Positions 1 through 8,380 are shown, counted from the first letter of the stretch. The stretch is 31,368 nucleotides of DNA from an uncultured Lachnospiraceae bacterium (GCA_900539715.1 UQDA01000026.1:1-31368); one strand, 5' to 3'. Notes: generated by a model not told the origin, from the sequence alone. Translations and numbers: made by a program.

Positions 1-348
1 ATTCGTAAGGGAATCCTGCGGGATTTTTTGCAGGAGCAGAGAGCGGAGGTAGTGGCGATGTCGATTTTTGAGTATGATGAAGAAGAGGAAAAGAGAAAGC
101 TGCGGGAAGCCGAGTTCGAGTATGGCAGGGAAGAAGGTATAAAACAAGGTATAGGGCAAGGTATAGAGCAGGGTATAAAACAAGGCATAGAACAGGAGAG
201 GAACGAAATCCTGCTTTTAATACAGAGGCTGTATGCAGCAGGACGTGCAGAAGAGGCTGAACATGCGGTCGCTGATGAAGCCTACCGCAAAAAGCTTTTG
301 GAAGAATTCGGGCTTTTGGGAAAAAGTCCGCGGGAGACAGAGGGATAA
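1..348 (+). CDS. C-terminal end of Rpn-family PD-(D/E)XK nuclease/putative transposase (5' truncated by window)
   Basis: The frame is open from base 1, so the gene begins upstream of the window; about 115 residues are visible. The visible part is highly charged, with a DEEEEKRKLREAEFEYGREEG stretch followed by four-residue units (KQGI, GQGI, EQGI, KQGI, EQE) and a short acidic C-terminus. This kind of tail (a conserved R-x-x-L-x-x-F segment, then repeated E/K-Q-G-I or REEG units) is typical of Rpn recombination-promoting nuclease/putative transposase proteins, which are common and multicopy in gut Clostridia. The catalytic nuclease domain would lie upstream and cannot be checked, so the assignment rests on the tail alone. 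An internal TTG at 28 could be mistaken for a start, but it has no clear ribosome binding site. The gene converges on the XRE regulator gene and differs in style from the core genes that follow. Confidence 0.6.
   Translation: MRKGILRDFLQEQRAEVVAMSIFEYDEEEEKRKLREAEFEYGREEGIKQGIGQGIEQGIKQGIEQERNEILLLIQRLYAAGRAEEAEHAVADEAYRKKLLEEFGLLGKSPRETEG
136..195 (+). repeat. Tandem 12-bp coding repeat (Q-G-I units)
   Basis: Units of 12 bases of the type RRRCARGGYATA follow one another at 142-153, 154-165, 166-177 and 178-189, with partial flanking units. They encode repeats of K/G/E-Q-G-I. The period is a multiple of three, so unit gain or loss keeps the frame. This is an expandable tail of the Rpn-like protein. 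Confidence 0.7.
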
Positions 349-374
349 GGAATAAGCCCTATATGGGTACAACA

Positions 375-411
375 ACAGCCCCTGTGCGGAATGCTTCCGG
401 AGAGGAGCTGT
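375..411. terminator. Imperfect palindrome between two convergent genes, possible bidirectional terminator
   Basis: A symmetric structure can fold here: ACAGC (375-379) with GCTGT (407-411), CCT (381-383) with AGG (403-405), and an apical stem CGGAA (387-391) with TTCCG (395-399) around a TGC loop. It lies between the ends of the Rpn-like gene and the opposing XRE gene, where a shared terminator would be expected. There is no real T-tract on either side, so terminator function is only a guess. Confidence 0.3.
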
Positions 412-453
412 CAGCGCCTTTAAAGTGCATATACAGAGTCGCCTGATAAAAAG

Positions 454-807
454 CTATCTCCGCAGCCGTCGGGGAGTCGGAGCCGAGGTGCGTTCAGCCT
501 GATCGATCAGGAAGTTTGTGATTTCAAGGATACGTTCCCGCTCACGGACGGGAAGCGCTTCAAGACGCCCTGAAAGTTCGTTGGTGGTGGCGACAAAGCC
601 GTCGTCAAGCTCGTCCTGCAAAAGAACGTCGGTAGAAACATGAAGCAGGTTGGCGATTTTGATGAAACGTGAAAAGCTGGGATGCTTTACGCCCCGTTCG
701 ATGGCGGAAACGCTGTTTACGCTGATATCCAGCTTTTCTGCCAGTACCTCCTGCGTCCACCCGGCTTTGGCACGGTATTTTCTTATCTGTTCTCCATACA
801 TATGCAA
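454..807 (-). CDS. XRE-family helix-turn-helix transcriptional regulator
   Basis: A 117-residue protein with an N-terminal lambda-repressor-like HTH (about residues 7-62: EQIRKYRAKAGWTQEVLAEKL, then DISVNSVSAIERG and the HPSFSRFIKIANLL helix). The C-terminal half (LEALPVRERERILEITNFLI) resembles the short dimerising helices of small XRE repressors. It probably binds DNA as a dimer and controls its own or nearby genes; the target is unknown. The TTG at 807 is preferred as the start because GAGG on the minus strand (819-816) lies 8 nt from it, against 14 nt from the alternative ATG at 801. It is the only gene on the minus strand and lies next to a possible mobile-element remnant, so this corner may be accessory DNA. 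Inverted ACTATAAG motifs upstream are candidate operators. Confidence 0.8.
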   Translation of the reverse strand: MHMYGEQIRKYRAKAGWTQEVLAEKLDISVNSVSAIERGVKHPSFSRFIKIANLLHVSTDVLLQDELDDGFVATTNELSGRLEALPVRERERILEITNFLIDQAERTSAPTPRRLRR

Positions 808-1107
808 TTTTTTATCCTCACTTTATAGTCTGTTACTGCTGGTATTAAAAAGTATAGAAATAGAAGACTTGCAGTTCCATAAACTATAAGGTGCAGACAA
901 AATCTTATAGTTGTAATGGAATGGAGAGGTGAGCAGGCAGAAAGGGGGCAGCGCTGACCGGCTTCTGTTGGACGGCAGGACGGGAAAACAATACGGCAGT
1001 TACAATGAGGCAATAACTCAGGCTTCCGTCAGCGTCAGGTGCTCCGAAGTCCCTTTGCAGGAAGCTTGAAGTGCCGATAACGAACAGGAAAAATGACAGA
1101 AAGCTTG
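808..1107. other. Intergenic region with no recognised gene
   Basis: About 300 bases separate the XRE start from the secG promoter. Apart from the ACTATAAG motifs I see no tRNA (no T-arm consensus), no riboswitch and no convincing coding frame. Two overlapping minus-strand frames of 76 codons (783-1013 and 905-1135) have no recognisable domain. The second contains a hydrophobic stretch (FLSFFLFVIG) but would overlap the secG promoter on the opposite strand. Confidence 0.5.
821..911 (-). promoter_or_regulatory. Candidate operator: ACTATAAG inverted repeat plus a third half-site upstream of the XRE gene
   Basis: ACTATAAG at 883-890 and its exact reverse complement CTTATAGT at 904-911 form a perfect 8-bp inverted repeat with a 13-nt spacer. 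A third near-copy, CTTTATAGT, lies at 821-829, directly in front of the regulator's ribosome binding site. Repeated half-sites just upstream of an XRE gene suggest autoregulation. No strong sigma-A promoter was found on the minus strand here, although TATACT occurs in the same interval. Confidence 0.35.
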
Positions 1108-1136
1108 TTGCTTTTTCGAGCATTTCGTGGTACAAT
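1108..1136 (+). promoter_or_regulatory. Sigma-A promoter for secG
   Basis: TTGCTT (-35, 1108-1113) and TACAAT (-10, 1131-1136) are separated by exactly 17 nt, with an extended -10 TG at 1128-1129. It lies about 30 nt upstream of the secG start, and no competing gene lies between them. Confidence 0.75.
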
Positions 1137-1165
1137 TTTACTGTTTAACGCTGGGAGGTGTAATG

Positions 1166-1411
1166 ATGGAGTATATTAGAATAGCTTTGACTGTGATTTT
1201 TATACTGGTTTGCGCCGCATTGACGGTTCTTGTACTGATGCAGGAAGGGAAGAACGCCGGTCTGGGTTCCATTGCGGGCGGTGCGGAGACTTACTGGAGT
1301 AAGATCAAGGGACGTTCCAGAGAAGGGCTGCTGATAAAGATTACCAAATGGCTCGCCATCGGCTTTATCCTGCTCGCAGTGGTCCTGAATATTACGAAAA
1401 TCTGGGGCTAA
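1166..1411 (+). CDS. secG: Protein translocase subunit SecG
   Basis: A protein of about 81 residues with two hydrophobic segments (about residues 2-24, IRIALTVIFILVCAALTVLVL, and 55-78, WLAIGFILLAVVLNI). Between them is a polar loop with the GKNAGLGSIAGG motif characteristic of SecG. SecG is an auxiliary membrane subunit of the SecYEG channel and stimulates SecA-driven export. ATG at 1166 is chosen because GGAGG (1154-1158) lies 7 nt upstream; an in-frame ATG at 1163 is a less well spaced alternative. It has its own promoter (1108-1136) and terminator (1431-1457). Placement directly before rnr and smpB is the usual Bacillota arrangement and supports the call. Confidence 0.95.
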   Translation: MEYIRIALTVIFILVCAALTVLVLMQEGKNAGLGSIAGGAETYWSKIKGRSREGLLIKITKWLAIGFILLAVVLNITKIWG

Positions 1412-1430
1412 GTGAAGATGACATTACAAA

Positions 1431-1457
1431 AGCACTCCGCATTGCGGGGTGTTTTTT
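1431..1457 (+). terminator. Rho-independent terminator after secG
   Basis: An 8-bp stem, CACTCCGC (1433-1440) with GCGGGGTG (1444-1451), has a 3-nt ATT loop and one T-G wobble, and is followed by six T (1452-1457). It sits just before the rnr ribosome binding site, so partial read-through into rnr is likely. Confidence 0.75.
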
Positions 1458-1485
1458 GTTCTGCAACAGGAAATAAGGGAGGAGT

Positions 1486-3486
1486 ATGGAAGATTTATTT
1501 GAAAAACGCAAAAAACTTATCAGCGAATTAGTGGAAGATACGCGATATGTCCCGATGAAGGAAAAGGAGCTGGCAGTCTTTATGCAGGTAAGACCGGAGG
1601 ACCGCCGGGAGCTGACCCGTGCGCTGGAAGCTCTTCTTGCGGAGGGAAAGATAGAACAGACAAAACGCGGCAGATATGTAAAGCCGGAAAAGAAGCTTTG
1701 CCGCGCGGTGGGAACTTATCAGTCCAGTGAAAATTTCGGCTTTGTGATACCGGATAACAGGAAGCTTACGCAGGATATTTTTATCGCAAAGGAAAAGCGG
1801 AACGGAGCGTTTGACGGAGTAAAGGTTGTTGTAGAGTATGTGGAAACAAAGGAAGAGAGAAAAAGCCCTGAGGGAGAGGTCATAGAGGTACTTGGAGCAA
1901 AGGACGAGCCTGGGGTAGATATGCTTTCTGTCGTGCGAGCTCTGGGGATTCCGGAGGATTTTACGGAGAAGGTACTCAATCAGGCACAGCGTGCAGCGGT
2001 GCCGGTAAGCGAAGCGGACTGTGCCGGAAGGCGCGATTTAAGAGAGCTGTACATGGTCACGATAGACGGCGAAGACGCGAAGGACTTGGACGATGCAGTC
2101 AGTCTGACAACGGAGGACGGCGTGTGGCGGCTGGGTGTGCATATTGCGGACGTTGCTAATTATGTGCAGGAAAATTCCGCGCTGGACTGGGCGGCAAAGG
2201 AGAGAGGGACGAGCGTGTATCTGGCGGACCGCGTGATACCGATGCTGCCGCGGACGCTTTCAAACGGGATGTGCTCCCTGAATGCAGGAGAGGACAGGCT
2301 GGCGCTCTCATGTCTGATGGACATCGATGAAAAAGGAAACGTAGGCAGCTACGAAATCGTGGAATCGGTGATATGCGTGAACCGCCGAATGAGTTATCCC
2401 GAGGTGCAGGAGATTCTGGACGGAAAAGAGGAGACGCGGGAAGCGTGCAGGGAAGCGGTCCCGATGCTGGAGGAAATGGCAAAGCTGTCGAAGGCGCTCC
2501 GTAAAAAGCGCAGAGAGCGCGGAGCGGTCGATTTTGATTTCCCTGAAAGCAAGATAAAGCTGGACAGCGAAGGCTGTCCGGTTGAAATCCTTCCTTATGA
2601 AAGAAATGACGCGACGAAGCTGATAGAGGACTTTATGCTGGCGGCAAATGAAACGGTGGCGCAGCATTTTTACTGGCTGGAGCTGCCCTTTTTGTACCGG
2701 GTACACGATACGCCGGACGGCGACCGGATGAAGGAGCTGGCGGTATTTCTGCAAAATTTCGGCTATCGGCTCCATCTTGGGAGCAGCGGCAAAAAGAAGG
2801 GAAAGATAAGTGCGCAGGATGTGCATGTCCATCCAAAACAGCTGCAGAAGCTTTTGGATGATATAGAAGGAACGCCGGAGGAGGCGATGCTTGCACGACT
2901 GATTTTACGCAGTATGCGACGTGCATTTTATTCTCCTGAGTGTACCGGGCATTTCGGACTGGCAGCTTCCTGCTACTGCCATTTCACGTCCCCTATCAGG
3001 CGGTACCCGGATATGCAGATACATCGTATCATCAAGGAATTTTTAAGAGGGCGCTTAAACGGCGCGCGGACAGCGCATTACGAGGATATTTTAAACGGTG
3101 TGGCGCGGCAGTCGTCCGAGACGGAGCGACGGGCGGACGAGGCGGAGCGCATCTGTGAAAAGATAAAGAAGGCGCAGTATATGGAAGGTCATGTGGGCGA
3201 AAGATACAGCGGTGTGATATCCGGCGTAACAAGCTGGGGGCTTTATGCAGAGCTTGAAAATACGGTGGAAGGACTGATACCGGTCGGAAGCATGACGGAG
3301 GACTATTTTGTTTATGATGAAGCAAACTGCAGGCTTGTAGGAGACCGGACAGGCATTTTTTATCAGCTTGGCGAGAGCGTGACGGTGGAAGTGACCGGAG
3401 CAAATCGGTATGCGGGTACTGTGGATTTTCGATTAGTGAGGAAAGAAGACGATGGCGAAGACGGCTCAGAAACTGGTGGCAAATAA
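1486..3486 (+). CDS. rnr: Ribonuclease R (3'-5' exoribonuclease, RNB family)
   Basis: A 666-residue protein that degrades structured RNA processively from the 3' end and takes part in rRNA quality control and tmRNA-linked mRNA decay. N-terminal winged-helix and OB cold-shock parts (about residues 1-140, including SSENFGFVIPD) precede the RNB catalytic domain. The acid cluster TIDGEDAKDLDDA at about 192-204 holds the metal-binding aspartates, followed by HIADVANYV and DRVIPMLPRTLSN. The HFTSPIRRYPDMQIHR motif marks the end of the RNB domain. A C-terminal S1 domain begins near residue 568 (GVISGVTSWGLYAEL). The length is a little short of many RNase R proteins, which carry a longer basic tail. 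ATG 1486 follows GGGAGGAG. Its last 35 bases overlap smpB, its functional partner in trans-translation. Confidence 0.96.
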   Translation: MEDLFEKRKKLISELVEDTRYVPMKEKELAVFMQVRPEDRRELTRALEALLAEGKIEQTKRGRYVKPEKKLCRAVGTYQSSENFGFVIPDNRKLTQDIFIAKEKRNGAFDGVKVVVEYVETKEERKSPEGEVIEVLGAKDEPGVDMLSVVRALGIPEDFTEKVLNQAQRAAVPVSEADCAGRRDLRELYMVTIDGEDAKDLDDAVSLTTEDGVWRLGVHIADVANYVQENSALDWAAKERGTSVYLADRVIPMLPRTLSNGMCSLNAGEDRLALSCLMDIDEKGNVGSYEIVESVICVNRRMSYPEVQEILDGKEETREACREAVPMLEEMAKLSKALRKKRRERGAVDFDFPESKIKLDSEGCPVEILPYERNDATKLIEDFMLAANETVAQHFYWLELPFLYRVHDTPDGDRMKELAVFLQNFGYRLHLGSSGKKKGKISAQDVHVHPKQLQKLLDDIEGTPEEAMLARLILRSMRRAFYSPECTGHFGLAASCYCHFTSPIRRYPDMQIHRIIKEFLRGRLNGARTAHYEDILNGVARQSSETERRADEAERICEKIKKAQYMEGHVGERYSGVISGVTSWGLYAELENTVEGLIPVGSMTEDYFVYDEANCRLVGDRTGIFYQLGESVTVEVTGANRYAGTVDFRLVRKEDDGEDGSETGGK

Positions 3487-3919
3487 TAAAAAGGCATATC
3501 ATGACTATTTTGTGGAGGAGACCTATGAGGCCGGACTTGCGCTGGCAGGGACGGAGGTAAAGAGCCTGCGGCTGGGAAAGTGTAGCATCAAGGAGGCTTT
3601 TGTGCAGGAGGAGAAGGGGGAGATGTATGTATACGGCATGCACATCTCTCCTTATGAAAAAGGAAATCTGTTTAATAAAGACCCGCTCCGTACAAGAAAA
3701 CTATTGCTCCATAAAGCGGAGATCACTAAGCTTGCGGCAAAATGCAAGGAAAAAGGCTACACGATCATGCCGCTGCAGGTATATTTCAAAGACGGCAGGG
3801 CGAAGATGGAGATAGGGCTGTGCCGCGGTAAAAAGCTGTATGATAAGCGGGAAGATATCGCGAAGAAGGACCAGCGCCGGGAGGTAGAGCGGGAGTTTAA
3901 GGTAAAAAACCTGTACTGA
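3452..3919 (+). CDS. smpB: SsrA-binding protein SmpB
   Basis: A 155-residue protein that binds tmRNA (SsrA) and delivers it to stalled ribosomes for tagging and rescue. Family features are all present: the N-terminal KLVANNKKAYHDYFVEE, GTEVKSLRLGKCSIKEAF, the central HISPYEKGN, RTRKLLLHKAEI, and a basic C-terminal tail (KKLYDKREDIAKKDQRREVER) that inserts into the mRNA channel. Length is normal. ATG 3452 lies within the 3' end of rnr, with GTGAGGAAAG as ribosome binding site, so the two genes are translationally coupled. No ssrA gene is visible in the 92 bases after smpB. Confidence 0.97.
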   Translation: MAKTAQKLVANNKKAYHDYFVEETYEAGLALAGTEVKSLRLGKCSIKEAFVQEEKGEMYVYGMHISPYEKGNLFNKDPLRTRKLLLHKAEITKLAAKCKEKGYTIMPLQVYFKDGRAKMEIGLCRGKKLYDKREDIAKKDQRREVEREFKVKNLY

Positions 3920-3938
3920 GGAAGGAGTTTCGCCATAC

Positions 3939-3967
3939 TTGTCAGCTGTGTGGCTCTGTGTTAGAAT
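3939..3967 (+). promoter_or_regulatory. Sigma-A promoter for the murE-priA-def-fmt operon
   Basis: TTGTCA (3939-3944) and TAGAAT (3962-3967) are spaced by 17 nt, with extended -10 TG at 3959-3960. It lies 44 nt before the murE start, in the only gap between smpB and murE. Confidence 0.7.
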
Positions 3968-4011
3968 TGAAAAGATAGCTGGAAAAATAGAAATTCCGAT
4001 GGAGGATTTCC

Positions 4012-5490
4012 ATGAAGATTTTAAAAGAATTGCTGGAACAACTGGATTATACATGTGAACGGGGAAGCCTTGAGAAGCATGTCGAAGCAGTCGTATACGA
4101 TTCCCGTAAGGTCGTGAAGAACTGCCTTTTTATCTGCATCAAAGGAGCCAATTTTGACGGACATCAGGCTGCGTATCAGGCTGCGGCAGACGGCGCGGCT
4201 GCGATACTGGCATGCGGGGAGGTATCTGTACCGGAGGATTCAGAGGTAACGTTGATACGGGTAGAGGATACCCGGTATGCGATGGCGTTTGTGGCGGCGG
4301 CATGGTTTGACCATCCGGCAGAGAAACTGACGACGATCGGGATAACCGGTACAAAGGGAAAAACGACGACGACCTATCTGGTAAAATCTATTCTGGAAAA
4401 TGCAGGCCGCAAAGTCGGTCTGGTAGGGACGATAGAGACTATCATCGGCAGCGAGCATATTCATGCGGTAAATACGACCCCGGAATCATGGATATTGCAG
4501 GAGTATTTTGACCGGATGGTCAAAGCAGGCTGTGATACCGTTGTGATGGAAGTGTCATCTCAGGCGCTGATGCTGCATCGGACGCAGGGATTTCTGTTTG
4601 ATTTTGGAATCTTTACCAATCTGGAGTCGGATCATATCGGGCCGAACGAGCATGAGAGCTTTGAGGACTATATGCGCTGCAAGGGGCTTTTGTTCAAGCA
4701 GTGTAAAGTAGGAATTGCAAACGGGGATGACGCGCACTGGAAAGCAGTGACCCAAGGGCATACATGCTGTCTGGAAACCTATGGCATGTCGGAGGGGGCA
4801 GATCTCAGAGCAAAAGATCTGACATTTACAAATCATCAGGGGCATCTGGGCGTATCGTTCCGGACGGAAGGGCTTCTTTCGATGGATGCGGAGATTTCCA
4901 TGCCGGGGCGGTTTTCCGTATATAACGCACTGACTGCAATTGCGATATGCAGGCATTTCGGCGTATCGGAGGCGGATATCCGGAAGGCACTCCTGGCGGC
5001 TAAGGTAAAAGGACGCATCGAGATGGTAAAGGTTTCAGACGAGTTTACGCTGATGATCGATTATGCACACAATGCGATGGCGCTGGAGAGTCTTCTTACG
5101 ACGTTGAAGGAATATGAACACGGACGTCTGGTATGCGTGTTCGGATGCGGCGGAAACCGTTCCCGGGAGCGGCGCTTTGAGATGGGAGAGGTTTCGGGAA
5201 AACTGGCTGATATGACGATAATCACCTCTGATAATCCGAGGTTTGAGGAACCGGATTCTATCATCGCAGATATTGTGACAGGCATGAAAAAGACGGACGG
5301 AGCTTATCTTGCTATTCCGGACAGAAAAGAAGCGATAGCCTATGCCATCGACCACGGACAGCCGGGCGATATCATCGTGCTGGCAGGAAAGGGACACGAA
5401 GATTATCAGGAGATAAAAGGCGTAAAATATCCGATGGATGAAAGAAATATTATTGCGGATATTTTAAAGGAAAGAGGAATTTCTTTTTGA
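4012..5490 (+). CDS. murE: UDP-MurNAc-tripeptide synthetase MurE, probably meso-diaminopimelate-adding
   Basis: A 492-residue Mur ligase that adds the third residue of the peptidoglycan stem peptide, consuming ATP in the cytoplasm. The N-terminal UDP-sugar domain has YDSRKV and FICIKGANFDGH. The central domain has the ATP loop GTKGKTTTT (from about residue 113), NTTPES and EVSSQALMLHR. The C-terminal domain begins around MIDYAHN and carries GCGGNRSRERR. DNPR at about 407-410 is the diaminopimelate-recognition motif, whereas lysine-adding enzymes usually differ there, so meso-DAP is inferred as the substrate. The gene has its own promoter and overlaps priA by 4 bases. In Bacillus murE lies in the dcw cluster; here it is about 14 kb away from mraZ. 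Confidence 0.96.
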   Translation: MKILKELLEQLDYTCERGSLEKHVEAVVYDSRKVVKNCLFICIKGANFDGHQAAYQAAADGAAAILACGEVSVPEDSEVTLIRVEDTRYAMAFVAAAWFDHPAEKLTTIGITGTKGKTTTTYLVKSILENAGRKVGLVGTIETIIGSEHIHAVNTTPESWILQEYFDRMVKAGCDTVVMEVSSQALMLHRTQGFLFDFGIFTNLESDHIGPNEHESFEDYMRCKGLLFKQCKVGIANGDDAHWKAVTQGHTCCLETYGMSEGADLRAKDLTFTNHQGHLGVSFRTEGLLSMDAEISMPGRFSVYNALTAIAICRHFGVSEADIRKALLAAKVKGRIEMVKVSDEFTLMIDYAHNAMALESLLTTLKEYEHGRLVCVFGCGGNRSRERRFEMGEVSGKLADMTIITSDNPRFEEPDSIIADIVTGMKKTDGAYLAIPDRKEAIAYAIDHGQPGDIIVLAGKGHEDYQEIKGVKYPMDERNIIADILKERGISF

Positions 5491-7790
5491 AAAAAGAGTT
5501 TGCGAATATCATTGTGGATATTTCCCATGAAAAAGTGGACCGTCCCTTTGGGTATCGCATCCCGGAGGCATTGCTGACGCAGGTGCGCCCCGGAGTGCGG
5601 GTAAACATACCGTTCGGAGCGGGAAATACACTGCGTACAGGATATGTGGTGGAGGTGACGGACCGGACGGATTTTCCGGCAGAACGGCTAAAGGAGATAG
5701 ATTCGGTGATACCCGGGGCGTCGGAGCCGTCACAGAGGCTCATCATGCTGGCGTCATGGATGAAGGAGCAGTACGGGTCCACGATGATACAGGCGTTAAA
5801 AACCGTGCTCCCGGCTCGGCAGAAGGTTGGGACGAAGGAGCAAAAGAAGGTGGAGCTTGCAGCTTTGCCGAAAGAAGCGCAGGAGCTGCTGGAGCGGGCA
5901 GAAAAGAGGCATCAGACGGCGAAGGCACGGCTTTTAAAGGCACTTTTGCGGGAGCCGGTTCTTGCGTGGGAGAGGGTGACAAAGGAGTTAAAGATTACGA
6001 CTCAGACATTAAAAGGTCTGGAAGCGGACGGTGTCATCCGGCTTACGTCTTCCGTAATGTACCGCAATCCTGTGACGGAGCATGGCTTCTATGAAAAAAA
6101 GACGCTTTCCAGGGCGCAGCAGGAGATAGCAGATTCCATTCTGGACAGCTTTGACAGAGGAGATATGCGTACAGGGCTCATCCACGGGATTACGGGCAGC
6201 GGCAAGACAGAGGTTTATCTGGAGCTGATAGCGGGGATGATACAAAGAGGAAAGCAGGCTATCGTCCTGATACCGGAGATAGCGCTCACATATCAGACGG
6301 TGCAGCGTTTTACGGGACGGTTCGGCAGCCGGGTCTCAGTCATGAATTCGACGCTGAGCGCAGGGGAAAAGCAGGACCAGTGCAGGCGGGCGCAGAAGGG
6401 CGAGATAGACGTGATGATAGGGCCGCGTTCGGCGCTGTTTGTACCTTTCCCGAATCTGGGAATGATATTGATAGATGAGGAGCATGAGACAAGCTATAAA
6501 AGCGAGACGAGTCCGAAGTATCATGCGCGGGAGACTGCGGAGGAGCTGGCGCGTCTTTCGGGAGCAATGGTCGTTCTCGGTTCGGCAACTCCATCGCTGG
6601 AAGCCTATAGCCGTGCAGAGAGCGGGCAGTATAGGCTGTTTACCTTAAAAGAGCGGCTGACAGGTGGGACGCTTCCTGAGGTGGAGATAGCGGACTTGAG
6701 GGAAGAGCTGCGCCAGGGGAACAGGTCTATTTTTTCCAGAAGCCTGCAGGAAAAGCTTCGTCAGCGTCTGGAACGGAAGGAACAGTCGATGCTGTTTTTA
6801 AACCGGAGGGGGTATGCGGGCTTTGTGTCTTGCCGCTCCTGCGGCTATGTATGTAAGTGCCCCCACTGCGATGTGTCTTTATCGGAACATCGGGGAGGGC
6901 GGCTCGTATGCCACTACTGCGGATATGAGCAGCAGACAGTATCCGTGTGCCCGTCCTGCGGCTCGAAATATATTCTTGGCTTTAAGGCAGGAACGGAGCA
7001 GATAGAAGAGCAGATAAAAAAACTGTTTCCCGGAGCGCGGGTGCTGCGTATGGACGCAGATACAACGCGGACGAAGGAGAGCTATGAGAAAATATTGTCT
7101 TCCTTTGCAAAGGGAGAGGCGGATATCCTTGTAGGGACGCAGATGATAGTAAAAGGGCACGATTTTCCGGCGGTGACACTGGTAGGCGTGCTGGCGGCGG
7201 ATTTGTCGCTGTCTTTGAGTGATTACCGGGCAGGAGAGAGAACGTTCCAGCTTCTGACGCAGGCGGCGGGCCGCGCGGGACGCGGAGAACGCCCGGGGCA
7301 GGTTGTGATACAGACCTATCAGCCGGAGCATTACAGTATCCGTTATGCGGCGGCGCAGGATTATGAGGGCTTTTACAGGGAAGAGATTATGTACCGGGAG
7401 CTTCTTTCCTATCCTCCGGCATCCCATATTCTGGCGGTGCAGTTTTTTGCAAAGCGGGAGGAAGAGGCGAAGGCGGGCGCGGAGGAAGCCGCGCAGTATG
7501 CAAGACAGTTCGCAAAGCGGGAGACAGGAGAGCGCGGTGGGCAGGAAAGCACCGGAATTCATTGGAGTCAGGACAAACGGTGCAGCGTGGTTCCGGATAC
7601 GGTCGTGATAGGCCCTGCACCGGCGCTCATCGGAAGGATAAACGATGTATACCGCTATGGCGTCTACGTGAAAAATAAAAGTTATGAAAAATTAGTGGAG
7701 ATAAAGGATGGCATCGAAGCGATGCGCACGTCTAAAGAACGGATGCAGGGGCTGTGTCAGTTTGATTTTGACCCGATTCATAATTTTTGA
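5487..7790 (+). CDS. priA: Primosomal protein N' (replication restart helicase PriA)
   Basis: A 767-residue superfamily 2 helicase that recognises stalled forks and D-loops and reloads the replicative helicase. The N-terminal fork-binding domain starts NIIVDISHEKVDRPFGYRIP. Walker A GITGSGKT is at about 234-241 and Walker B DEEH at about 330-333. Four cysteine pairs bind two zinc ions: C449/C452, C458/C461, C475/C478 and C488/C491. Motifs V and VI (VGTQMIVKGHDFP and QAAGRAGRG) follow. The start is a TTG at 5487 that overlaps the murE stop (TTGA), with AGAGGAA upstream; the downstream sequence KKEFANIIVDIS matches the family N-terminus. Expression is probably coupled to murE. Confidence 0.95.
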   Translation: MKKEFANIIVDISHEKVDRPFGYRIPEALLTQVRPGVRVNIPFGAGNTLRTGYVVEVTDRTDFPAERLKEIDSVIPGASEPSQRLIMLASWMKEQYGSTMIQALKTVLPARQKVGTKEQKKVELAALPKEAQELLERAEKRHQTAKARLLKALLREPVLAWERVTKELKITTQTLKGLEADGVIRLTSSVMYRNPVTEHGFYEKKTLSRAQQEIADSILDSFDRGDMRTGLIHGITGSGKTEVYLELIAGMIQRGKQAIVLIPEIALTYQTVQRFTGRFGSRVSVMNSTLSAGEKQDQCRRAQKGEIDVMIGPRSALFVPFPNLGMILIDEEHETSYKSETSPKYHARETAEELARLSGAMVVLGSATPSLEAYSRAESGQYRLFTLKERLTGGTLPEVEIADLREELRQGNRSIFSRSLQEKLRQRLERKEQSMLFLNRRGYAGFVSCRSCGYVCKCPHCDVSLSEHRGGRLVCHYCGYEQQTVSVCPSCGSKYILGFKAGTEQIEEQIKKLFPGARVLRMDADTTRTKESYEKILSSFAKGEADILVGTQMIVKGHDFPAVTLVGVLAADLSLSLSDYRAGERTFQLLTQAAGRAGRGERPGQVVIQTYQPEHYSIRYAAAQDYEGFYREEIMYRELLSYPPASHILAVQFFAKREEEAKAGAEEAAQYARQFAKRETGERGGQESTGIHWSQDKRCSVVPDTVVIGPAPALIGRINDVYRYGVYVKNKSYEKLVEIKDGIEAMRTSKERMQGLCQFDFDPIHNF

Positions 7791-7876
7791 GAGATTATTA
7801 CTTCCGACAGGAATTTTGTCAACGGATTCATATGATAAAAATAAAAGGCTGCGCATGCGGCGGAAAGAGGAAAAAA

Positions 7877-8380
7877 ATGGCAATAAGGAATATCAGAACA
7901 ATAGGAGATCCGATACTGGAAAAAAAATGTAAAGAGGTTAAAGAGGTAACTCGCCGCATCAAAGAGCTGATAGAGGATATGTTCGATACGATGTATGAGG
8001 CGAACGGCGTAGGGCTGGCGGCGCCTCAGGTCGGTATTTTAAAGAGGATAGTCGTCATCGACACTACGGGGGAAGACCCTATCGTCATGATAAACCCGCG
8101 TATCGTGGAGACGTCCGGAGAGCAGACAGGGGGAGAAGGCTGTCTGTCCGTTCCCGGCAAGACCGGGACTGTGACACGCCCCGATTATGTGAAGGCGGTT
8201 GCGTTTAACGAAAATATGGAAGAGTATGAGATAGAGGGGACGGAGCTTCTGGCAAGAGCGATATGCCATGAGACGGACCACTTAGACGGCCATCTGTATG
8301 TGGAAAAGGTGGAAGGCGACCTGATGAGCACAGATGATTATTATGCGGATATGGAAGACGCAGAGTGGGAGGAAGAATGA
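7877..8380 (+). CDS. def: Peptide deformylase
   Basis: A 167-residue metalloenzyme that removes the formyl group from the N-terminal methionine of nascent proteins. All three signature motifs are present: GVGLAAPQ (44-50), EGCLSVP (87-93, with the metal-binding Cys89) and HETDH (131-135, two metal-binding histidines and the catalytic Glu132). Length is normal for type 1 enzymes. The frame extends upstream to 7787, but ATG 7877 is chosen because AGAGG (7866-7870) lies 6 nt before it and the family N-terminus (AIRNIRTIGDPIL) starts there. It overlaps fmt by ATGA, which joins deformylation and formylation in one operon. Confidence 0.96.
   Translation: MAIRNIRTIGDPILEKKCKEVKEVTRRIKELIEDMFDTMYEANGVGLAAPQVGILKRIVVIDTTGEDPIVMINPRIVETSGEQTGGEGCLSVPGKTGTVTRPDYVKAVAFNENMEEYEIEGTELLARAICHETDHLDGHLYVEKVEGDLMSTDDYYADMEDAEWEEE

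Noticed and set aside
808..1107. Possible tRNA or riboswitch before secG
   Set aside because: No T-arm consensus, acceptor pairing or known riboswitch core could be found.
3920..4011. Possible ssrA (tmRNA) gene after smpB
   Set aside because: The gap is only 92 bases, with no tRNA-like ends or tag-coding frame; it holds the murE promoter instead.
7816..7847. TTGTCA in the priA-def gap as a def promoter
   Set aside because: Possible -10 elements (TATGAT, TAAAAA, TAAAAG) are at 9, 14 or 20 nt, none acceptable.
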